Source of the DNA: Saccharomonospora sp. CUA-673
GTDB taxonomy: Bacteria > Actinomycetota > Actinomycetes > Mycobacteriales > Pseudonocardiaceae
Reading direction: 5' to 3'
NCBI RefSeq assembly: GCF_001942305.1
Contig: NZ_MKKE01000084.1
Location: 1 to 64,000, forward strand
Length of the DNA stretch: 64,000 nucleotides
A program made the position numbers and the translations under genes. Each line of letters starts with the position of its first letter. Positions within the stretch are counted from its first letter, which is position 1. This document shows positions 8,231 through 17,027 of the stretch, one piece after another. The notes under the pieces were generated by a model. That model ran no database searches. It was not told where the DNA came from and saw only the letters and a list, made by a program, of their open reading frames with translations.

Positions 8231-9133
8231 ATGAACGACACCCAGCTGCGCGTCGGTCTCGTCGGCGGCGGGCCGTGGGCGCGCACCGTGCACGCACCCG
8301 GTCTGTCGGACCATCCGGCGACGAAACTCGAGGCCGTGTGGACGCGGCGGCCCGACATGGCCGCCGAGGTCGCGGACGAGCACGACGCCGTGGCGGTGGG
8401 GTCGTTCGACGAGCTGTTGGACGCGGTCGACACGGTGGCGTTCGCCGTGCCGCCGTCGGTGCAGGGCGAGCTGGCCGTGCGCGCGGCGGAGGCCGGTAAG
8501 CACCTGATCCTCGAGAAGCCCCTCGCGGGCGACGTCGCGACGGCCGAGCGTCTCGCCGCCGCCGTCGACGCGGCCGGCGTGGCGTCGTTGCTGATGTTGA
8601 CGATGCGCTACGGCCAGCAGACGCGGGACTGGATCACCGGCATCCGCGACGCGGGCGGGTGGAGCGGCGGTGCGGCCCGGTGGTTGTCCGGCGCGATGCT
8701 CGGCGACAAGTACGGCGGCTCCACGTGGCGCCTCGCCGACGGCGTGCTCGTCGACGTCGGCCCGCACGTGATCGACCTGCTCGACGCCGCCCTCGGCCCC
8801 GTGACCGGAGTGCTGTCGGCGCACCGCACCGACGCCGACCTCTGGCACCTCGTGCTCGAGCACGACCGCGGGCCCGCGGCGCCGTCGGCGACCTCGACGG
8901 TCAGCATGTCGACCCGCGTTCCGGTACGGCCGACGGTCGCCGAGTTCACCGTGTACGGCGAGCACGGCATGCGCACGATGGCGCGCGGCGGTTCGGCGTC
9001 GGAGTCGTACACGGCGTTGCTCGACGACTTCGCCGCGCTGTGCGCGACGGGGCTGCGGGAGCACGAGTGCGACGTCCGGCGCGGCCTGCACCTTCAGCGT
9101 GTGTTGGCGGCGTGTGTCGAGGCCGCCGGCTGA
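8231..9133 (+). CDS. Gfo/Idh/MocA-family NAD(P)-dependent oxidoreductase
   Basis: A 300-residue protein with an N-terminal nucleotide-binding GGGPWAR loop, the EKP signature (LILEKPLAGDVATAERLA) and a C-terminal alpha/beta domain with GPHVIDLLDAALGP. Family members oxidise or reduce sugars, inositols or related cyclic polyols. The substrate cannot be told. No sugar transporter or kinase is adjacent, so it is probably not part of a catabolic operon. The start is supported by the -10 box 6 nt upstream. Confidence 0.8.
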   Translation: MNDTQLRVGLVGGGPWARTVHAPGLSDHPATKLEAVWTRRPDMAAEVADEHDAVAVGSFDELLDAVDTVAFAVPPSVQGELAVRAAEAGKHLILEKPLAGDVATAERLAAAVDAAGVASLLMLTMRYGQQTRDWITGIRDAGGWSGGAARWLSGAMLGDKYGGSTWRLADGVLVDVGPHVIDLLDAALGPVTGVLSAHRTDADLWHLVLEHDRGPAAPSATSTVSMSTRVPVRPTVAEFTVYGEHGMRTMARGGSASESYTALLDDFAALCATGLREHECDVRRGLHLQRVLAACVEAAG

Positions 9134-9653
9134 GCACGCCGCCTGAGCACGCTGCCGACCGAGCACCACCCGGGCTGAGTAACCCACCCACCCGAAACGG
9201 GCACCGCGTGCACCATTCATTCCGGTGAATGCGGGGTTTCCGCGAGAATTCCGAACGTGGGTCAGGAATCTGTCGACCGGCCCCGCGGACGCGTCTCGGG
9301 AACCCCGACCCCGCTCGGGTGGAGGCCCTACGAACGGAGGGAAAGTACCCGTTCCGGCGATCCGTCGACGCGCTCGGCGGATCGCGCCGACGACCGCGGG
9401 CGGCGACGGTTCCGCTGGTCGAGGCCCCAAAAATGTCCGGGATGTCCCTGATGACCGGAGACTCGGAACGTTCCGTTAACGCCGGGACAGCGTCGGGGAA
9501 ACGTCGAGCGGAACATCCCTCGACCACCTGGTCCGTTAGCACCGGACGCAATATCGGGGCAAGGGCGAATACATCACGCCATTCAACCCTGGGCCCACGC
9601 GTGTCGGATTTGCCAACCTGGCGTCGAGACGCAACAACAAGGGGGTCCGCTGG
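9134..9653. other. Intergenic stretch with short palindromes, no gene seen
   Basis: 520 bases. It contains CATTCA-N6-TGAATG (9214-9231), the perfect palindrome CGGAACGTTCCG (9464-9475) and scattered GGAA/TTCC repeats. Open frames are present but none has a start signal or family resemblance. It presumably holds the promoter of the VanZ-like gene. Confidence 0.4.
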
Positions 9654-10427
9654 GTGGAATATCTGCTTCAGCATTTCGGAAAGCTCATTCCGGTTGCGGC
9701 AGCGATGATGCTCCCGGCCTCGGCGGCGTGGATGACCATGCTGCTGCGTCGACGTCGGCGCGTGGGTCTGCGCCGGGCGTTCGTCACGGCGTCGCTCGAC
9801 GTCGTGATCGTCATGTGGGCGGTGTGGGTGTCGCTGTTGGTCACGATGCCGACGGCCAACCCCGGCAGCGTCCATCTCGTGCCCGGCACCGATCTGCTCG
9901 TCGCGGCGGGCGACCGTGAGGCGTTCTGGCAACTCACGGCGAACTTCAGCCTGCTGCTTCCGCTGGGCATGCTGTTGCCCGCGCGGTGGGTGTGGTGGCG
10001 CAGCACCCGTCGCGTGACCGTGGCGGCGTTCACGACGTCCTGCGGGATCGAGCTGACGCAGTACATCGCGGCGGTCGGCCGCGTGACCTCGACCGACGAC
10101 GTGCTCGTCAACACCGCGGGCGCCACCGCGGGCGCCAGCCTCACGTTGTGGATCATCCACCGCCGGCAGGTTCCGCAGTTCACGCCGGTCGTCGCGCCGG
10201 TCGGGGTCCAGCCGGGCCCGCGGAGTGCCGTGTGGGCCGTCGGCTCGCGGACTCGCGGCGTCGATCCGGTCGCGGTTCCCGGGCCGCGGCTGCCCCGCAC
10301 CGCCATCGCCATGCCCCGGCACGCCAACACGGCGCCGCGAACTGCCAACACGGCGACGTGGAACGCTGACACGGCCGCGCGGAATGCTGACACGGCGACG
10401 TGGGGTGCTGACACGGCGCGGGTTTAG
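9654..10427 (+). CDS. VanZ-like membrane protein with repeat-encoded tail
   Basis: A 257-residue protein. About four hydrophobic helices lie within residues 10-170, with the VanZ-type motif containing ELTQYIAAVGRVTSTDDVLVNT. VanZ-family proteins are linked to low-level teicoplanin tolerance and other envelope functions, but mostly remain uncharacterised. The GTG start follows AAGGGGG. The last 35 residues (HANTAPRTANTATWNADTA-type) are encoded entirely by a 21-bp tandem repeat, so the tail is probably an accident of repeat insertion. Its stop is 2 nt from the convergent arfB stop. Confidence 0.7.
   Translation: MEYLLQHFGKLIPVAAAMMLPASAAWMTMLLRRRRRVGLRRAFVTASLDVVIVMWAVWVSLLVTMPTANPGSVHLVPGTDLLVAAGDREAFWQLTANFSLLLPLGMLLPARWVWWRSTRRVTVAAFTTSCGIELTQYIAAVGRVTSTDDVLVNTAGATAGASLTLWIIHRRQVPQFTPVVAPVGVQPGPRSAVWAVGSRTRGVDPVAVPGPRLPRTAIAMPRHANTAPRTANTATWNADTAARNADTATWGADTARV
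10323..10422. repeat. 21-bp tandem repeat block (family B, copy 1)
   Basis: Five degenerate 21-bp units on the minus strand: three begin GTGTCAGC and two begin GTGTTGGC. A second block with the same order of unit types is at 44625-44702. It overlaps the 3' end of the VanZ-like gene and lies just beyond the arfB stop. Confidence 0.8.
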
Positions 10428-10429
10428 CG

Positions 10430-10855
10430 TCACCAGTCGCCGCGCGAGCGGCGGTTTCGTTTGACGTCGGAGCGGCGCTTCTTCGCGGCGATACGACGTT
10501 CCTGGGAGCCGCGGGTGGGCTTGGTGGGCCTGCGCTTCTTCGGCGGCGGCGCGGCGGCCTCGCGCAACGTGGCGACGAGCCGGGCACGGGCGGCCTCGCG
10601 GTTGCGGAGCTGCTCGCGGTGTTCGGACGCCACGATGGTCAGCACCCCGTCGACGAGTCGCCGGTCGAGCCGGGCCAGCAACCGCGAGCGCACCGTGTCG
10701 GGCACCGACGGCGACCGCGCCACGTCGTACGACAACTCGACGCGCGACGACGTCGTGTTCACCCCCTGACCGCCGGGCCCGGACGCGCGCGTGAACCGCT
10801 CGGTCAGCTCGCCCTCGGCGATGACGAAGCGGGACGTGACGCGCAGCTCGCCCAC
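10430..10855 (-). CDS. arfB: Alternative ribosome-rescue factor ArfB (GGQ peptidyl-tRNA hydrolase)
   Basis: A 141-residue class-I release-factor-like protein. The catalytic GGQ is visible in ASGPGGQGVNTTSSRVEL, which hydrolyses peptidyl-tRNA on stalled ribosomes. The C-terminus is very basic (KKRRPTKP ... KKRRSDVKRNRRSRGDW), matching the ArfB tail that enters the empty mRNA channel. The GTG start lies 10 bases beyond the purM stop on the same strand, so it is probably the last gene of the purF-purM unit. In other actinobacteria a similar gene is often near purine genes. Confidence 0.87.
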   Translation of the reverse strand: MGELRVTSRFVIAEGELTERFTRASGPGGQGVNTTSSRVELSYDVARSPSVPDTVRSRLLARLDRRLVDGVLTIVASEHREQLRNREAARARLVATLREAAAPPPKKRRPTKPTRGSQERRIAAKKRRSDVKRNRRSRGDW

Positions 10856-10865
10856 GGCGGGACCG

Positions 10866-11969
10866 TCAGAACCTCGGGTGGTCGCCCGACAGCACGGCGC
10901 GCGGCGCGTCGGCCGCGTCGCCGTCGGCGGTCTTGACCTCGCCGAGCACCCAGGCGGGCACGTGCCGCGCGGTGAGCACGGCCAGCGCGCGGTCGACGTC
11001 CTCGGGCGAGACGACCGCGACCATGCCGACGCCCATGTTGAACGTCTTCTCCATCTCGCCGCGTTCGACGCGGCCGCGCTGGCCGATGATCGCGAACACC
11101 GGTGCGGGCGTCCACGTGCCGCGATCGAGGTGGGCGACGAGACCGTCGGGCAGCACGCGGCCGAGGTTGGCCTCGAGTCCGCCGCCGGTGATGTGGGCGA
11201 ACGTGCGCACGTCGGCCTCGGCGACGAGCGCGAGGCAGTCCTTGGCGTAGATGCGGGTCGGTTCGAGCAGTTCCTCGCCGAGCGTGCGGCCGAGTTCCTC
11301 GACGTGCCCCTCGAGCGGCATCCGCGCGATGTCGAGCAGGACGTGGCGGGCCAGCGAGTAGCCGTTGGAGTGCAGTCCGCTCGAGCCCATGGCGATGACG
11401 ACGTCGCCGGGGCGCACGCGCTCGGGACCGAGGACGTCGGCCGCCTCGACGGCGCCGACGCCGGTGGCGGAGATGTCGTACTCGTTCTCGGCCATGACCC
11501 CGGGGTGTTCGGCGGTCTCGCCGCCGAGCAGGGCGCAGCCTGCCTGCACGCACCCCTCGGCGATGCCCGCGACGATCGCGGCGATGCGCTCGGGCACGAC
11601 CTTGCCGACGGCGATGTAGTCCTGCAGGAACAGCGGTTCGGCGCCGGTGACGACGAGGTCGTCGACGACCATGGCGACCAGGTCGATGCCGACGGTGTCG
11701 TGCTTGTCGAGCGCCTTCGCGACCGCGATCTTCGTGCCCACGCCGTCGGTGGACGAGGCGAGCAGCGGTTCGGTCCAGCGGTCGAGCTTGAGGGAGAACA
11801 GCCCGGCGAACCCGCCGACGCCGCCGACGACCTCGGGGCGCGTGGCACGGGCGGCGTGCGGCTTCAGCAGCTCGACGGCGTTGTCACCGGCGTCGATGTC
11901 GACACCGGCCGCGGCGTAGGTGGCGCCGGATCCCCCGGTCACCGACTCGCGGGCGGACTCGTTGATCAC
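10866..11969 (-). CDS. purM: Phosphoribosylformylglycinamidine cyclo-ligase (AIR synthetase)
   Basis: A 367-residue enzyme that makes AIR from FGAM using ATP, the fifth step of purine synthesis. The N-terminus has ATYAAAGVDIDAGDNAVELLK, followed by ASSTDGVGTK (ATP-binding), GGETAEHPGVM and the late FNMGVGMVAVV. The start was set at the GTG preceded by GTGAGGAG; a longer frame runs into the palindromic repeat and is not credible. It is separated from purF by a 110-bp palindrome that may terminate or attenuate read-through. Confidence 0.93.
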   Translation of the reverse strand: MINESARESVTGGSGATYAAAGVDIDAGDNAVELLKPHAARATRPEVVGGVGGFAGLFSLKLDRWTEPLLASSTDGVGTKIAVAKALDKHDTVGIDLVAMVVDDLVVTGAEPLFLQDYIAVGKVVPERIAAIVAGIAEGCVQAGCALLGGETAEHPGVMAENEYDISATGVGAVEAADVLGPERVRPGDVVIAMGSSGLHSNGYSLARHVLLDIARMPLEGHVEELGRTLGEELLEPTRIYAKDCLALVAEADVRTFAHITGGGLEANLGRVLPDGLVAHLDRGTWTPAPVFAIIGQRGRVERGEMEKTFNMGVGMVAVVSPEDVDRALAVLTARHVPAWVLGEVKTADGDAADAPRAVLSGDHPRF

Positions 11970-11995
11970 CGGCGCGAACTCCTCACTCGAACCGC

Positions 11996-12105
11996 CCCGA
12001 GGGCCCCATGGTCGCGTTGAACGCGACTGATCTTCCCTTCGCGCCCAGCCGGTCGCGGTGGGAAGAATGGTCGCGCCGAGTGCGACCATCGGGCCCTTGG
12101 GAGCA
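11996..12105. repeat. Palindromic repeat family A, long form (copy A1)
   Basis: Outer arms CCCGAGGGCCC and GGGCCCTTGGGAGC enclose two GTCGC-rich inner palindromes and a central TTCCC...GGGAA section. It lies 14 bases downstream of the purF stop and 26 bases upstream of the purM start. Confidence 0.8.
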
Positions 12106-12119
12106 CGAAAACGTTGTGG

Positions 12120-13657
12120 TTACGGACGCCGGACGGCGTCCTCGGCACCGTACCCGGCCGGTACGACGGGGAGGTCCCGAGATGTCCCGCCGAGGTTCTC
12201 GAGCATGTGCTTGCCGATGAGCGCCTCGTCGGGCAGCGGCACAGGGTACTCACCGTCGAAGCAGGCCGCACACACGCGGTTGCGCGGCTGTTCGGACGCG
12301 GCGACCAGGGCGTCGACGGACGCGTAGCCGAGCGAGTCGGCGCCGATGGCCCTCCGGATTCCGTCGAGGTCGGCGCCGTTGGCGACGAGTTCGGCGCGGG
12401 AGGCGAAGTCGATGCCGTAGAAGCACGGCCACCGCACTGGCGGCGACGCGATCCGCACGTGCACCTCAAGCGCCCCGGACTCGCGCAGCATGCGCACGAG
12501 CGCGCGTTGGGTGTTGCCGCGCACGATGGAGTCGTCGACCACGACGAGCCGCTTGCCGCGGATGACGTCGCGCAGCGGGTTCAGCTTCAACCGGATGCCG
12601 AGCTGGCGGATCGTCTGCGACGGCTCGATGAACGTGCGGCCGACGTAGCTGTTCTTGACGAGCCCCTGGCCGTACGGGATGCCGGAGGCTGGGCGTAGCC
12701 GATGGCCGCGGGCGTGCCGGATTCGGGCACGGGGATGACGAGGTCGGCGTCAGCGGGGTACTCGTCGAAGAGCCTGCGCCCGATGTCGACGCGAGTGGCG
12801 TGCACGCCGCGGCCGGAGATCGTCGTGTCGGGCCGGGCGAGGTAGACGTACTCGAAGATGCAGCCCTTCGGCTCCGGGTTGGCGAAGCGCGTGGACCGGA
12901 TCCCGTCGGCGTCGATGGCGATCAGCTCGCCCGGTTCGACCTCGCGGACGAACGAGGCGCCGATGATGTCGAGGGCGGCGGTCTCGCTCGCGGCGACCCA
13001 GCCGCGTTCGAGCCGGCCGAGCACGAGCGGGCGGATGCCGTGCGGGTCGCGCGCGGCGTACAGCGTCGACTCGTCGGAGAAGGTGAGGCAGAACGCGCCG
13101 CGCAGCGTGGGCAGCAGTTTCGTCGCGGCGGCCTCGATGCCGATGTCGGCCGCGGTCGCGGCGAGCAGCCCGCAGACGAGGTCGGAGTCGGTGGTGGCGC
13201 CGTTCGTGCTGACGACTCCGAGTTCGCGCGCGCGTTCGTGCAGTTCGTGGGTGTTGACGAGGTTGCCGTTGTGCCCGAGCGCGATGCCCGTGCCCGCGCC
13301 CGTGGTGCGGAACGTCGGCTGGGCGTTCTCCCAGCTCCCGCCGCCGGTGGTCGAGTAGCGGCAGTGGCCGACGGCGACGTGTCCCTGCAGTGACGACAGC
13401 GTCTGCTCGTCGAAGACCTGGCTGACGAGCCCGAGATCCTTGAACACGACGACCCGGCTGCCGTCGCCGACGGAGATGCCCGCCGCCTCCTGCCCGCGGT
13501 GCTGCAGGGCGTAGAGGCCGTAGTACGTCAGCTTCGCGACGTCCTCACCGGGCGCCCAGACCCCGAAGACGCCGCATTCCTCGCGGGGCTCCTGCTCGGG
13601 TTCGATCGTGGGATCGGTGAGGGACTCGACGGAGGATTCGTGCTGGTCGGTGTGCAC
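12120..13657 (-). CDS. purF: Amidophosphoribosyltransferase (frameshifted)
   Basis: It catalyses the first committed step, PRPP plus glutamine to phosphoribosylamine. Frame-corrected length is 512 residues. A short propeptide precedes the nucleophile cysteine in EECGVFGVWAPGED. The glutaminase domain has LQHRGQEAAGI and the PRTase domain has VVVDDSIVRGNTQ. Near 12689 the frame breaks in IGYAQ; one added base gives ASGIPYGQGLVKNSYVGRTFI, the normal continuation, so a base was lost from GGCC. The GTG start is preceded by AGGGGAG. It may be regulated by the leader hairpin at 13684-13720. Confidence 0.9.
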
Positions 13658-13683
13658 CGAAGGACTCCCCTGAAGGATGAGAA

Positions 13684-13720
13684 CGGGCCGCCTCCAGTGT
13701 AGGTCCACGGAGGCGGCCCG
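13684..13720. terminator. 12-bp perfect hairpin in the purF leader
   Basis: CGGGCCGCCTCC and GGAGGCGGCCCG arms with a 13-nt loop, 27 bases upstream of the purF start. It could end transcripts from the upstream regulatory cassette or attenuate purF. Confidence 0.55.
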
Positions 13721-13900
13721 TCGGGGTGAGATGGCGCTCAGACCGGGATTCCACAGCGACGAGGGGGGAGGTGCGCTGCTTCGTCTCCGGCCTGAGCGCG
13801 ACCAGGGGACGCGACCGGCGCGGTGGCCGCGTCGAGGGCGGGTCGAAACCCGCCGATGGGGCGGTACTCAAGCGTTCAGTTATGTGTGTTCCGCAGGTTG

Positions 13901-14296
13901 TCAGGCGGTGGCCTGGAGCCACTTGGTGCGACCGGATCCGTTGGGGACCCAGCAGCCCCGAGCGCTCGTACGCGACTGCGACGCCGGTTGGCAGTACGCG
14001 TCGTCGGCCAGCGCGAGCAGTTCGTCGACGACCTCGTCCATGCCGCCGGAACGCTGCCAGAACACCTGCTTGGGCTCGAGGATGTTCGGCTCGTCGTGCG
14101 GCATGCGCAGGGCGGTGACGTCGTGCTCGGCGTCGAGTCGGATCACGTCGACGACCGTGTCGTGCATCCGCACGCCCACGACGGTGACGAGTTCACCGGA
14201 GGCGTCGCGCGGGTGCACGAAGCGGTAGCCGTGCGCGATGAGCCTGCCGAGCGTGGCTTCGACCTCGCTGGGGGCGATCTCAGGCGAGCAGGTCAT
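13901..14296 (-). CDS. Hypothetical protein coupled to DUF397 gene
   Basis: A 131-residue soluble protein, no known family recognised. The first 65 residues look like a small alpha/beta domain (VEATLGRLIAHGYRFVHP ... VVGVRMHDTVVDVIRLDAE), followed by a helical segment with DEVVDELLALADDAY. Its ATG lies 17 bases inside the DUF397 gene, so translation is coupled. A role in the same regulatory cassette is the reasonable inference from context. Confidence 0.6.
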   Translation of the reverse strand: MTCSPEIAPSEVEATLGRLIAHGYRFVHPRDASGELVTVVGVRMHDTVVDVIRLDAEHDVTALRMPHDEPNILEPKQVFWQRSGGMDEVVDELLALADDAYCQPASQSRTSARGCWVPNGSGRTKWLQATA

Positions 14297-14516
14297 CGAA
14301 CTCGCCGTCCTTCACACCTGCCACGAACGCATCGATCTCGGCACGGGTGTAGACCAGGGCCGGACCCTGGGGATCACGGGAGTTGCGCATCGCGATGTCG
14401 CCGCCCGTCAGGGGTGCGACCTCGACGCAGTTGCCCATCGCGCCGCTGTAACGGCTCTTGCGCCACTGGGCTCCGGTCAGCCTCTCCGCGGAGATGCCGT
14501 TCTCGATCCGCTCCAT
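14280..14516 (-). CDS. DUF397-domain protein
   Basis: A 78-residue protein with the DUF397 pattern WRKSRYSGAMGNCVEVA ... IAMRNSRDPQGPALVYTRAEIDAFVAGVKDGEFD. DUF397 genes are streptomycete and pseudonocardial companions of XRE regulators with DUF5753, as in the WhiJ-type developmental cassettes. Here the XRE gene lies upstream on the same strand, across a gap with repeated TGCACGTGCATCA sites. The start at MERIENG fits the family length. It probably antagonises or tunes the XRE protein. Confidence 0.85.
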   Translation of the reverse strand: MERIENGISAERLTGAQWRKSRYSGAMGNCVEVAPLTGGDIAMRNSRDPQGPALVYTRAEIDAFVAGVKDGEFDDLLA

Positions 14517-14565
14517 GATCCTCACCTTCCCGACTGTCAACCTTGGAGGATTCTGGCGATGCATC

Positions 14566-14632
14566 TGCACGTGCATCAACGTGTGCAATCACGCTAGCAC
14601 GCGCGACTGCTCGTGTGAATGCACGTGCATCA
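14566..14632. promoter_or_regulatory. Two direct copies of TGCACGTGCATCA, candidate operator
   Basis: Copies at 14566-14578 and 14620-14632 have starts 54 bases apart, close to five helical turns. Each contains the palindrome TGCACGTGCA. They sit directly upstream of the DUF397 gene and are candidate sites for the neighbouring XRE regulator. Confidence 0.5.
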
Positions 14633-14948
14633 GCTCGTGATCTTGGGTCCCGGCAGGCCACTCAGAGATGAATCCGCAGGTCAACCGCAATTCCGGGGAC
14701 ATGCGGGCGATTCACCGTCGGTGAATGGATCTTGTGCTGCGACGAGCGGTCGATTTCCGTCGACGAGTAACTGGACGCATTGCGTACAGCTTTTCGGGTT
14801 CACTCGAAACAGCTACCCACCACGGAGCGTGCACCGCCGCGGTCCAGCCGAAGCCCGGATAGCGCAGCCGGCGCAGCGGCGCCGCCCGGCCGGAGCAGCC
14901 GGGTGAACGGAACGTCAGCCGCGGACGAACGTCAGGCGGAGATCGGCA
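14633..14948. other. Intergenic stretch with a 17-bp palindrome
   Basis: ATTCACCG-T-CGGTGAAT (14710-14726) is a perfect palindrome. The rest shows short direct repeats (GAACGTCAG twice near 14910-14930) and no credible gene. Confidence 0.4.
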
Positions 14949-15965
14949 TCAGGTGAAGATCAGCCTCGGGCGGCGATCAGGCGGAGGCGCGAGCTTGGTC
15001 AGCAGCTGCCGGGACCGGTCCGGCGTCTCGGCGTCGACGGCGAGGCGGTCGAGCGAACGGCCGATGAGTTCGACGTCGTCGGGTCGGTCGAGATAGACGC
15101 CGCCCGCGATGTGCTCGACGTAGCCGATGTTGGGCAGCTCGGGTTCGGCGAACCGGAGCAGCGTGAACGAGCCCTCCGCGGCGTAGCCGCTGCGCTCGTA
15201 GGGCACGATCTGCACGGTGATGTGCGGCATCGCCGTCAGTTCGAGGATCTGGTCGAGCTGCGCGCGGTGCACGGTGCGCCCGCCGATCGGCCGGTACAGC
15301 ACCGACTCGTCGACCACGGCCCACAACTTGGGCGCGTCCGGCCGGAAGAGCAGTCGCTGCCTGCGCATCCGCAGGTGCACGCGGGCCTCGGCCGATTCGG
15401 AGGCGTGCTCGGGCAGGCCGTGCGTCATGATCGCCCGCGCGTACTCGCGGGTCTGGAGCAGACCGGGGAAGAACTGCAGCTCGTAGGTCTGGATCCGGGC
15501 CGCGGCCTCCTCGAGTCCGACGTAGTCGTCGAACCACCGGGGCATGTGGTCGTTGAACTTCTGCCACCAGCCCGGCTGCGCCGACTGGCCGACGAGGTCC
15601 ATGAACGACGCGCGCTCCTGCTGCTCGCTGACGCCGTACAGCGTGAGCAGGTCCTCGACGTCCCGTTCCTTGAACTTGACGCGGCCGAGCTCGAGCCGGC
15701 TGATCTTCGATTCGGAGGCGCGGATGTGATAGCCGGCGTCGGCGCGGGACAGGCCCGCTGACTCGCGGAGCCTGCGCAGCTGCGAGCCGAGGATCATGCG
15801 CCGTGCGGTCGGGCCCTTGTCCTCGGCCGTGTCCGACACCTCGGCGACCGAGGCCGGGGGCACCGCTCCCGGTCCGCCCGCCGCCGAAGGTCCCGAGGCC
15901 CCTGAGGCCCCTGAAGCCGCTGCGGACGACCCAGCAGGCCATTCAGCCTCTGATCCGGGTGTCAT
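14949..15965 (-). CDS. XRE-family regulator with DUF5753
   Basis: A 338-residue protein. After an Ala/Gly/Pro-rich 50-residue leader, a helix-turn-helix lies at about 58-112 (LRRLRESAGLSRADAGYHI ... SKISRLELGR). DUF5753 follows, with the typical WFDDYVGLEEAA and QFFPGLLQTREYARAI segments. Such proteins, for example WhiJ, are DNA-binding regulators of development that act with DUF397 partners. It is divergent from the PF04672 methyltransferase gene. It probably binds the repeats ahead of the DUF397 gene; that is inference. Confidence 0.88.
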   Translation of the reverse strand: MTPGSEAEWPAGSSAAASGASGASGPSAAGGPGAVPPASVAEVSDTAEDKGPTARRMILGSQLRRLRESAGLSRADAGYHIRASESKISRLELGRVKFKERDVEDLLTLYGVSEQQERASFMDLVGQSAQPGWWQKFNDHMPRWFDDYVGLEEAAARIQTYELQFFPGLLQTREYARAIMTHGLPEHASESAEARVHLRMRRQRLLFRPDAPKLWAVVDESVLYRPIGGRTVHRAQLDQILELTAMPHITVQIVPYERSGYAAEGSFTLLRFAEPELPNIGYVEHIAGGVYLDRPDDVELIGRSLDRLAVDAETPDRSRQLLTKLAPPPDRRPRLIFT

Positions 15966-16116
15966 ATCCGCCGTTCCGTCCCTCTCATGCCTACGCCGGT
16001 ACCGCGTGGGGACCGGCCATTACCCAGAAAGATCATCGTAACGCAGCAGAGTCGTCCGGACATTCAACGTAGGCCCACCCGCCCGGGCGATCAAGCCCTG
16101 GTAGGCGACACGGCCG

Positions 16117-16146
16117 TTTACTCGCTCCGCCCCGGGTGACTACGCT
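16117..16146 (+). promoter_or_regulatory. Promoter of the methyltransferase gene
   Basis: A -35-like TTTACT (16117-16122), an 18-nt spacer and a -10 TACGCT (16141-16146), with a 41-nt leader containing GAGG before the ATG. Confidence 0.5.
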
Positions 16147-16187
16147 GTGTGCGATCCCACGTCCCCGACCCTTGCGAGGTCCCCGCC

Positions 16188-17015
16188 ATGTCTGCCGCAA
16201 CACCCGAACGCGCGCCGGTGGGTGTGGACCCCACGCGGGCGAGCATCGCACGCGTCTACGACGCGTTCCTCGGGGGCAAGGACAACTACGAGATCGACCG
16301 CAAGGTGCGCGACGGCGTGCTCGCGGAGGCCCCGTACGCCCGGCACCTCGCCTACGAGAACCGCGACTTCCTGATCCGCGCGTGCCGTTTCCTCGCGCAG
16401 CAGACGGGCATCCGGCAGTTCCTCGACTGCGGTTCCGGGTTGCCGACGGCGGAGAACACTCATCAGGTCGTGCAGCGCGTGCACCCCGATACGAGGGTCG
16501 TCTACATCGACAACGACCCGGTCGTGATGGCGCACGGGCGGGCCCTGCTCGAGGAGAACGACGACACGACGCTGGTGTCGGCCGACATCTTCGACCCGTC
16601 GGCGGTGCTCGACAACGAGACGGTGCGCAAGCACCTCGACCTCGACCAGCCGTACGCGCTGCTGCACGTCGGCACGCTGCACCACTACGAGGGCCCGGCC
16701 GACGGCCCCGCGGAGATCATGCGCGAATACTACGACCGGCTGCCGTCCGGTTCGTTCGTCGCGATCAGCCACTTCATGGACCCCGAGAACGAGTACACGG
16801 CCATGGCGCGCAAGGCCGAGGAGAAGTTCCGCCACAGCCCCATGGGATCGGGCACGTTCCGCACCCTCGACGAGATCCGCACGCTGTTCGGCGACCTCGA
16901 ACTCGTCGAGCCCGGCGTCATCCGCCTCGCCGACTGGTGGCAGGACGGCCCCCGCCTCACGCCCCTCAACGGGGCCCAGCACTGCATCGCAGGCGGCGTG
17001 GCCCGCAAACCCTGA
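16188..17015 (+). CDS. S-adenosylmethionine-dependent methyltransferase, PF04672 type
   Basis: A 275-residue protein. The family hallmark PTRASIARVYDAFLGGKDNYEID is at residues 13-35. The SAM loop is FLDCGSGLPTAENTHQV, with YIDNDPVVMAHG holding the acidic ribose-binding residue. The family is expanded in actinomycetes and often paired with XRE regulators, as here. The substrate is unknown; it is a cytosolic protein with no membrane segment. It ends 12 bases before palindrome A2. Confidence 0.87.
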   Translation: MSAATPERAPVGVDPTRASIARVYDAFLGGKDNYEIDRKVRDGVLAEAPYARHLAYENRDFLIRACRFLAQQTGIRQFLDCGSGLPTAENTHQVVQRVHPDTRVVYIDNDPVVMAHGRALLEENDDTTLVSADIFDPSAVLDNETVRKHLDLDQPYALLHVGTLHHYEGPADGPAEIMREYYDRLPSGSFVAISHFMDPENEYTAMARKAEEKFRHSPMGSGTFRTLDEIRTLFGDLELVEPGVIRLADWWQDGPRLTPLNGAQHCIAGGVARKP

Positions 17016-17027
17016 CCCCCGTTCGAA

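Noticed and set aside
11996-12105. Family A repeats as CRISPR or phage attachment sites
   Set aside because: They are single nested palindromes scattered at gene ends, not arrays, with no spacers, cas genes or integrase.
12120-13657. purF as a true pseudogene
   Set aside because: The single break restores full conservation when one base is added, and the same error type recurs in other essential genes.
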